Below, one piece after another: positions 57,644 through 64,000 of a DNA stretch of 64,000 nt; within the stretch, counting starts at the first letter, position 1; the number at the start of each line of letters is the position of its first letter. Where the stretch lies: the NCBI RefSeq assembly GCF_014203235.1, contig NZ_JACHIN010000003.1:115590-179589 (forward strand), read 5' to 3'. The stretch comes from Nonomuraea endophytica. Its GTDB lineage: Bacteria; Actinomycetota; Actinomycetes; Streptosporangiales; Streptosporangiaceae. Position numbers and translations under genes: made by a program. The notes under the pieces are model-generated. The model was not told the DNA's origin, ran no database searches, and saw only the letters and a program-made list of their open reading frames with translations.

Positions 57644-58603
57644 ATGGCAGAGAGCGCTCACGTTCCGGTGATGCTCGAGCGCGTTCTGGAGTTGCTGGCG
57701 CCGGCGTTGACCGGTGCGCACCCAGTCGTCGTCGACGCCAACCTCGGCCTCGGTGGCCATACGGAAGCCCTGCTCGCCGCCCACCCTTCACTGCACGTGA
57801 TCGGGATCGACCGCGACCCTTTCGCGATCGAGTTCTCCACGCGACGGCTGGCGCCGTACGCCGAGCGGACCTCGCTCGTCCACGCCACATCGGACGAGCT
57901 GGCCTCCGTGCTCGCGCGGCTGGGCCGTGAGAAGGTCGACGGAGTGCTGTTCGACCTGGGCGTCTCCTCGCCTCAGCTCGACGAGGCCGAGCGCGGGTTC
58001 GCCTATTCCTACGACGCTCCGCTCGACATGCGGATGGACACGAGCCAGGACCTCACGGCGGAGAAGGTGGTCAATACCTACTCGGCTGGGGAGCTAACTC
58101 GCATCCTTCGTGATTACGGAGAGGAACGGTTCGCACCGCGTGTCGCGGGCCTAATTATCAAGGAAAGGGCCAAGGAGGCCATAACGTCGACTAAGCGGCT
58201 TGCCGACATCGTCCGCGAGGCGATTCCTGCCGCTACTCGGCGCACAGGGGGAAACCCCGCCAAGAGGACTTTTCAAGCGCTGCGCATCGAGGTGAACGCG
58301 GAACTCGCCGCCCTGGAGGCGGCGCTGCCCGCCGCCCTCGACGCGCTGGTGCTGGGTGGGCGAGTCGTCGTGCTCGCCTACCACTCCCTGGAGGACCGGC
58401 TGGCCAAGCAGGTCCTCACGGCGCGAACCAGGGACACCAGCCCGCACGGGCTGCCCGTCCCGCTCCCGGCCCACCAGCCGAGGTTCCGCCTGCTGACGAG
58501 GGGAGCGGAGCTCCCAAGTGAAGAAGAGGTCACCCGCAACCCGCGGGCGACTTCGGCCCGGCTGAGGGCGGCAGAGAGGATCCGTGTTGACGACGAGGAC
58601 TGA
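57644..58603 (+). CDS. rsmH: 16S rRNA m4C1402 methyltransferase
   Basis: N4-methylates C1402 of 16S rRNA. The 319-residue protein starts [16 protein letters not shown] and shows the SAM motif [75 protein letters not shown] and [18 protein letters not shown] 57644 has GGAGAG ahead. The 213 bp between mraZ and this gene contain no gene. The last 20 bp overlap ftsL. Confidence 0.96.
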   Translation: MAESAHVPVMLERVLELLAPALTGAHPVVVDANLGLGGHTEALLAAHPSLHVIGIDRDPFAIEFSTRRLAPYAERTSLVHATSDELASVLARLGREKVDGVLFDLGVSSPQLDEAERGFAYSYDAPLDMRMDTSQDLTAEKVVNTYSAGELTRILRDYGEERFAPRVAGLIIKERAKEAITSTKRLADIVREAIPAATRRTGGNPAKRTFQALRIEVNAELAALEAALPAALDALVLGGRVVVLAYHSLEDRLAKQVLTARTRDTSPHGLPVPLPAHQPRFRLLTRGAELPSEEEVTRNPRATSARLRAAERIRVDDED

Positions 58604-59561
58604 GCAGGAGATCAGGAGGAGCGCGCCCGCACGCGGCGCCGGCACGCCGAAGAGTGGCGCCGGCAGGTCCGGTACGGCGGCCAAGCCCGTCCCGCCCCCG
58701 CGTCCCGCCGCCTCCACCCTTGACCACGCCGACGAGGCCCGCGACGAGCGGACCGGCCAGGCACGGCCCCGCCAGGGCGCCGAGCCCCGCGACGGGCGCA
58801 CCACCACCCGCGCCCGCCGCGGCCCGACCGGCCGCGCCCGCCGCCCCGAGGACACCGACGACCACACCCCGGCCCGCGGCACCACCACGCGGCAGGCCGA
58901 GGACGGCGTCGACGAGCGTTCCGGTGGCATGCGGTCCCGTCAGGGCGAGGCGCGTGTCACGACGCGCGGCGCCGACCAGGACGGGCGTGTCAGCGCGCGG
59001 CGTGCAGACGGCGAGGAGCGGGTGACGTCCCGGCGTGCCGACGGTGGCGAGCGTGTCTCGGCGCGGCGTGCTGAGGACGTCGTCGACGAGCGGGCCAGTG
59101 GGCTGCGGACGCGTCAGGGTGACGAGCTTCGCGACGGACGCTCCGCCGGTTCGCCCGAGGCCGAGGGCGAGCCTCGGGTCGCGTCGCGGACGCGTGGCGG
59201 GCGGTCGGTGCGGCCCCAGGGGACGCGGCGGCCGGCGAGCGCGCGGCGCGGGCCGGCGCGGCGGCAGCGGGGTCCGTTCATCGTGCTGGTGCTCGGGCTG
59301 CTCGGCGGCGGGCTGGTCAGCCTGCTGCTGCTCAACACCGTGCTGGCGCAGGACTCCATCCGCGCGGGCAACCTGAAGTCCGAGATCGCCCAGCTCGAGC
59401 TCGGCAACCAGCAGCTCGGGGTGGACAACGAGCGCCGCAAGCAGCCCGCCGAGATCGCCGAGGCGGGCAAGCGGCAGAACCTCGAGCCCGACTGGAAGGA
59501 CCCCAACGTCATCACCCCCGCCAGCGAGGATTCCAGCAAGGTGGGCGGCGCGAACCGGTGA
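58584..59561 (+). CDS. ftsL: FtsL-like division protein with long disordered head
   Basis: A 325-residue bitopic membrane protein. About 230 cytoplasmic residues are Arg/Ala/Gly/Asp-rich and repetitive ([32 protein letters not shown]); one helix follows ([20 protein letters not shown], about 231-255), then a short extracellular leucine-zipper-like segment ([20 protein letters not shown]). Position between rsmH and ftsI plus topology identify FtsL, a partner of FtsB and FtsI; sequence identity in this family is low. Usual FtsL has 100-200 residues, so the head is unusually long. GTG start after GAGAGGA, overlapping rsmH by 20 nt. Confidence 0.8.
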   Translation: MLTTRTEQEIRRSAPARGAGTPKSGAGRSGTAAKPVPPPRPAASTLDHADEARDERTGQARPRQGAEPRDGRTTTRARRGPTGRARRPEDTDDHTPARGTTTRQAEDGVDERSGGMRSRQGEARVTTRGADQDGRVSARRADGEERVTSRRADGGERVSARRAEDVVDERASGLRTRQGDELRDGRSAGSPEAEGEPRVASRTRGGRSVRPQGTRRPASARRGPARRQRGPFIVLVLGLLGGGLVSLLLLNTVLAQDSIRAGNLKSEIAQLELGNQQLGVDNERRKQPAEIAEAGKRQNLEPDWKDPNVITPASEDSSKVGGANR

Positions 59562-61897
59562 GGGACTCAGGCGGCCGAGGGCAGGGACCCGGCCGCGGAC
59601 CAGGCGGCGCCGGCTCTCAAGGAGGGCCCGGCGCCGCTCGGCGTACGCCCCGGGGCACGGGCGGCGCCGGGCGGAGCGGCAGGACCGGGCGACCGGTGTC
59701 GGGCGACGATCCGTTCGACCTGCCCTTCACCGACGACCGCCGCCGCCCCAAGCCCGGCGACGGGCCGCAGGACGAGCGTCCACGCGGCCGCGCCTCCCAG
59801 GACGGCCGGACGTCCCAGGAGGGCCGGACGTCCTCAGAGGGGCGCACGTCCTCAGAGGGGCGCACGTCCCAGGATGGCCGCACTTCCCGCGAGCGGCGGG
59901 GCGCTCAGGACGACGAGGAGCGGGGGCCCCGGCAGCGGCCGGGCAGGGCGGACGAGCGTGATCCGCGGACGCGGCCCGGCAGGTCCGGCGCTGACGGTGG
60001 GCGCCCTGACGGAGGGCGCGCCGACGGAGGGCGGACGAGGGGTGAGGTGCCGCGGCCGCGTGGCGGGGCGCCGCGTGGGCCCGGCGACCCCGAGCGCGGC
60101 CCGCGCAGGGGTGGCATGCCGCCGCGCCGGCCGCCGGTTCCGCCGCGGCCGCCCAGGCCGCCGCTGGTGCTCAGGCTGGGCAACCCGCGCCGCCGCATCA
60201 ACATCGGCATGATCGTCATGACGTTCATCCTGTCGATCTTCGCCGGCCGCCTGATCCAGATGCAGGGGCTCGACTCCAAGATCTACGAGGCCAAGGCCGT
60301 GGGCCAGCGCATGATCACCGAGGTCATCCCAGCCAAGCGCGGCTCGATCACCGACGTCAACGGCCACGCCCTGGCCATGACCGTCGAGGCCCGCGAAATG
60401 GCGATCGACCCGTCGAAGGTGCACCCGAACGTACGCGCCAAGGTGGCCAACGTCCTGGCGGCCGAGCTCGGCAAGTCCCAGCAGGAGATCGCCGGCAAGC
60501 TCGCCAAGGACACCACCCAGTACCAGCTCCTGGCCAAGGACGTGGATCCGGTCGTGGCCAACCGCCTGCTCAAGGCGCAGATCCCGGCGCTGACCGCGAA
60601 GAAGCAGTACAAGCGCATCTACCCGGCCGGCGACCTGGCCGGCACGCTGGTGGGCTTCGTGGGCGTGGACGGCACCGGCCTGGGCGGCCTGGAGGAGGCC
60701 AAGAACTCGGTCCTGGCGGGCCGCGACGGCAAGCAGCGGGTGGAGCAGGGCCGCGACGGCCAGCGCATCCCGATGACCCACAGCCAGCGCCAGGCGCCCC
60801 TGGAGGGCAGCCACGTGCGGCTGACGATCGACCGCGACATCCAGTGGGCGGCCCAGAAGTCGATCGCCGAGCAGGTCCGGGCGGTCGGCGCGGAGAGCGG
60901 CACGGTCATCGTCATGGACGTGAAGACCGCGCAGGTCGTCGCCATGGCCAACGCCCCCGAGCTCGACCTCAACAACTGGCGCCAGGCCCCCCAGGAGAAC
61001 TACGTCAACCGGGCGGCGGCCGACGTGTTCGAGCCGGGCAGCACCAACAAGGTGATCACCGCCGCGGCGGCGCTGGAGAGCGGCGCGGTCAGGCCGACGA
61101 CGAGCTTCCGCGTCAAGGACAACATCCGCTGCTACGACCGCACGCTGCGCGACGCCGAGCCGCACCCGACGGAGACGATGACGTTCCAGACGGCGATCGC
61201 CAAGTCCAGCAACGTCGCCACGATCATGGCCGCCCGCAAGGTGGGCTCGCAGCGGCTGCACGGCATGCTGAAGTCCTTCGGGTTCGGCGCCAAGCCGGGC
61301 GGCGGCGTGCCGGGCGAGGAGGCCGGGCTGCTGCCCGACTACAAGACCTGGTCGGGCAGCCAGAGCTGCACGATCGCCTACGGCCAGGGCGTCTCGGTCA
61401 CGGCGCTGCAGATGGCCAGTGTCTATCAGACGATCGCCAACGGCGGCGTCAGGGTGCCCCCGCAGATCGTCGCGGGCACCACCGGCGAGGACGGCAGGTT
61501 CACCGCGGCCGCCACCGGTAAGCAGACCAGGGTGGTCAGCGACCAGACGGCCAAGGAGATCACCGCGATGCTGGAGAGCGCGGCCAGCGAGGAGGGCACC
61601 GGCGGCCTGGCGGCCATCCCCGGATACCGCGTGGCGGGCAAGACCGGTACCGCGAACCGCTACGATCCGAAGCTGGGCCGCTACGACGGCTATACCGCAT
61701 CCTTCGTGGGCTTCGCGCCCGCCGACGCGCCCCGCCTGGTGGTGCTGTCGGTGCTGCAGAACCCGCAGAAGGGCCACTTCGGCGGGCAGCTCGCGGCCCC
61801 CGTGTTCAAGCAGGTGATGACGTTCGCCATCAAGAGCAGGAAGATCCCGCCCACAAGCTCGACCGCGCCTCCGGTGCGGTTGAGCGCCGGACAGTGA
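59558..61897 (+). CDS. ftsI: Septal transpeptidase FtsI (PBP3) with long N-terminal extension
   Basis: A 779-residue class B penicillin-binding protein cross-linking septal peptidoglycan. About 210 cytoplasmic residues of Arg/Gly/Asp/Pro precede the membrane helix (INIGMIVMTFILSIFAGRLI, about 213-233). The dimerisation domain starts at GQRMITEVIPAKRGSITDVNG. The transpeptidase motifs are intact: SxxK as STNK with Ser495, SxN as S550-S551-N552, and KTG at 695-697 (AGKTGTANRY). GTG start overlapping the ftsL stop (GTGA). The head contains six 18-bp repeats and is longer than normal for FtsI. Confidence 0.95.
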   Translation: MRDSGGRGQGPGRGPGGAGSQGGPGAARRTPRGTGGAGRSGRTGRPVSGDDPFDLPFTDDRRRPKPGDGPQDERPRGRASQDGRTSQEGRTSSEGRTSSEGRTSQDGRTSRERRGAQDDEERGPRQRPGRADERDPRTRPGRSGADGGRPDGGRADGGRTRGEVPRPRGGAPRGPGDPERGPRRGGMPPRRPPVPPRPPRPPLVLRLGNPRRRINIGMIVMTFILSIFAGRLIQMQGLDSKIYEAKAVGQRMITEVIPAKRGSITDVNGHALAMTVEAREMAIDPSKVHPNVRAKVANVLAAELGKSQQEIAGKLAKDTTQYQLLAKDVDPVVANRLLKAQIPALTAKKQYKRIYPAGDLAGTLVGFVGVDGTGLGGLEEAKNSVLAGRDGKQRVEQGRDGQRIPMTHSQRQAPLEGSHVRLTIDRDIQWAAQKSIAEQVRAVGAESGTVIVMDVKTAQVVAMANAPELDLNNWRQAPQENYVNRAAADVFEPGSTNKVITAAAALESGAVRPTTSFRVKDNIRCYDRTLRDAEPHPTETMTFQTAIAKSSNVATIMAARKVGSQRLHGMLKSFGFGAKPGGGVPGEEAGLLPDYKTWSGSQSCTIAYGQGVSVTALQMASVYQTIANGGVRVPPQIVAGTTGEDGRFTAAATGKQTRVVSDQTAKEITAMLESAASEEGTGGLAAIPGYRVAGKTGTANRYDPKLGRYDGYTASFVGFAPADAPRLVVLSVLQNPQKGHFGGQLAAPVFKQVMTFAIKSRKIPPTSSTAPPVRLSAGQ
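59786..59893 (+). repeat. 18-bp in-frame repeats in the ftsI head
   Basis: Six consecutive 18-bp units encode GRASQD, GRTSQE, GRTSSE, GRTSSE, GRTSQD and GRTSRE. The period keeps the reading frame. The serines and threonines within a basic, disordered cytoplasmic head would suit phosphorylation, which is speculation. Confidence 0.93.
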
Positions 61898-61907
61898 CCG
61901 GGGAAGG

Positions 61908-61913
61908 TACGCT
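61908..61913 (+). promoter_or_regulatory. -10 box (TACGCT) before murE
   Basis: TACGCT ends exactly 6 nt before GTG 61920, and ftsI ends 22 nt before that start. murE can thus have its own leaderless transcript besides the dcw read-through. Confidence 0.45.
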
Positions 61914-61919
61914 CTCGCC

Positions 61920-63454
61920 GTGCGTCCCCCGTCGTCTATGCGTCCCACGACCAGCCCGCCGCGCCCGCTGACCGGCCTGGCCACCATGCTCGACGCCGAT
62001 TCCGGCACGGCGCGTTCGCCGCATGCCGCGATCACCGGCGTCACCATCGACTCCCGCCAGGTGCGGCGCGGAGACCTCTACGTCGCGCTGCCCGGCAGCC
62101 ACGCCCACGGGGCGAGCTTCGCCGCCGAGGCCATGGCCCGTGGCGCGGTCGCCGTCCTCACCGACCCGGCCGGCCGCGACGCCGCGGTCGCGACCGGGCT
62201 GCCGGTGCTGGTCGTGCCGGAACCTCGCGGCCTGCTCGGGCAGATCTCCTCCTGGGTGTACGGCCAGCCGTCCCACGACCTGTCGGTCATCGGCGTGACC
62301 GGCACGAGCGGCAAGTCCACGACCACGTTCCTGCTGGAGGCCGGGCTGCGCGCCGCGGGTCACACGACGGGCCTGATCGGCGGCGTGGAGATCCGGGCCG
62401 GCGAGGTGCGCTTCGAGTCGCGGCTGACCACGCCGGAGGCCTCGGAGCTGCACGGGCTGTTCGCCTTCATGCGCGAGCAGGGCGTCTCGTCGGCGGTGAT
62501 GGAGGTCTCCAGCCACGCGCTGGCGCTGGGCCGCATCGACGGGATCTTCTACGACGTGGCCCTGTTCACGAACCTGTCGCAGGACCATCTCGACTTCCAT
62601 CGCGACCTGGACGACTATTTCGCCACGAAGGCCAGGCTGTTCCAGCCGGAGCTGAGCCGGGCCGGCGTGACGAACCTGGACGACCCGCACGGGCGCGAGC
62701 TCCTGACGGTGGCCAAGATCCCGATGACGACGTTCTCGCCCGCGGGCGACCCGGAGGCCGACTGGCGGGCGCTGGACGTACGGCTGGGCGCCGACGGCAG
62801 CTCCTTCCGCGTCGTGGGCCCCGGCGGCGTCGAGGCCGACGCCCAGGTGGCGCTGCCGGGCTCGTTCAACGTCGCCAACGCGCTGGGCGCGATCGTGACG
62901 CTCGTGGAGGCGGGCGTGCCGTTGCAGGCCGCGGTGCACGGCGTGGGCACGCTGAAGGGCGTTCCCGGCCGCATGGAGCGGGTGACGGCGTCCGAGGACG
63001 AGTTCCAGGCCGTGGTCGACTACTCCCACAAGCCGGGCGCCGTCGAGTCGGTGCTCAATTCGCTGCGCCAGGTGACTTCTGGCAGGCTCACCATCGTGCT
63101 GGGCTGCGGCGGCGACCGCGATAAGGGCAAAAGGCCCATTATGGGAGAAGCTGCGGCGCGCCTCGCGGATGTGGCCATTTTCACCAGCGACAATCCACGC
63201 ACAGAGGATCCTCTCCATATTCTTGCCGCAATGATGGAGGGGGCGCTCGGCGTTCCCCAGCATGAGCGCGCTCATGTGATCATTGAGCCCGACCGCGCGG
63301 CGGCGATCGACCTGGCCGTGCGCCGGGCCGGGCGCGGCGACGTGATCGTCGTGGCGGGCAAGGGCCACGAGCAGGGCCAGTACATCTCAGGTGAAGTGAT
63401 CCCCTTCGACGACCGCGAGGTGGTCGCCGAAGCGATCCACAGGAAGGTTTACCA

Positions 63455-63458
<4 letters not shown>
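61920..63458 (+). CDS. murE: UDP-MurNAc-tripeptide synthetase (meso-DAP adding)
   Basis: Adds the third amino acid to UDP-MurNAc-L-Ala-D-Glu. The 512-residue Mur ligase shows the uridine domain start ITGVTIDSRQVRRGDLYVAL, ATP loop VIGVTGTSGKSTTTFLLEA, MEVSSHALALGRI, FTNLSQDHLDFH (carbamylated-Lys region follows at YFATKARLF), GRMERV, VDYSHKPGAVESVL and FTSDNPRTEDP. The DNPR motif indicates meso-diaminopimelate rather than lysine, which agrees with an actinomycete wall. GTG 61920 is probably leaderless; overlaps murF by 4 nt. Confidence 0.96.

Positions 63459-64000
<542 letters not shown>

Noticed and set aside
59852..62047. Minus-strand open frame of about 731 codons opposite ftsI
   Set aside because: The opposite strand carries the STNK, SSN and KTG motifs of the transpeptidase; the shadow has biased composition only.

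Overview
The window is very GC-rich actinobacterial DNA, and every annotated gene starts with ATG or GTG. A division and cell-wall cluster opens with mraZ, and its MurE carries the DNPR motif of meso-diaminopimelate ligases. There is also an F420-type luciferase-like oxidoreductase, an FMN-riboswitch riboflavin operon and a family of genes with a -10 box 6-8 nt before the start codon (leaderless transcripts). Together these suggest a filamentous actinomycete of the Streptosporangiales type, for example a Nonomuraea relative. The genus is inference from gene content, not a search result.

Layout. 1-2148: ribulose-phosphate epimerase between two different tandem-repeat arrays, then an MpaB-like (DUF2236) protein. 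2236-6854: FMN riboswitch and ribD-ribE-pnuX-ribBA-ribH, overlapping by 1-4 nt and closed by a hairpin. 6895-11799: PH-domain membrane protein, metallophosphoesterase, and a coxD/coxE/xdhC/mocA molybdenum-hydroxylase maturation set without the hydroxylase itself. 11837-15803: EEP-family membrane protein, LLM oxidoreductase, dicarboxylate/amino-acid symporter with a Crp-like site. 15829-24703: an accessory island with a 2424-residue exported Rhs/YD-repeat protein, a low-GC C-terminal toxin-like tip, a small lipoprotein (candidate immunity protein) and about 0.9 kb of low-GC sequence without a recognisable gene.

24704-30315: L-rhamnose catabolism (rhaB and a LacI regulator divergent from rhaI and a fused aldolase/dehydrogenase). 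30580-34456: a membrane pseudokinase that has lost both catalytic Asp residues, converging on a secreted GH9 glycosidase; both genes have AAGGTTNG-type palindromes upstream. 34500-36583: Xaa-Pro peptidase, efp, nusB. 36742-47138: LysR regulator, MHS transporter and a nine-gene, mostly 4-nt-overlapping operon that takes 3-hydroxyanthranilate to pyruvate and acetyl-CoA and also contains a type-B carboxylesterase. 47149-51657: housekeeping singletons, with dinB preceded by a LexA-type SOS box. 51813-56514: TgpA-like transglutaminase, DUF58 protein and MoxR ATPase on the minus strand. 56907-64000: mraZ promoter with four GTGG operator repeats at 10-bp spacing, then mraZ, rsmH, ftsL, ftsI, murE and the start of murF.

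The best candidate for something undescribed is the Rhs tip plus lipoprotein pair: an exported, wall-type effector whose neutralising partner appears to sit on the outer membrane face, implying an extracytoplasmic target. Second is the pseudokinase/GH9 pair. A recurring oddity is in-frame 18-bp repeats that expand unrelated conserved proteins (RibD, FtsI), with a long low-complexity head on FtsL as well.
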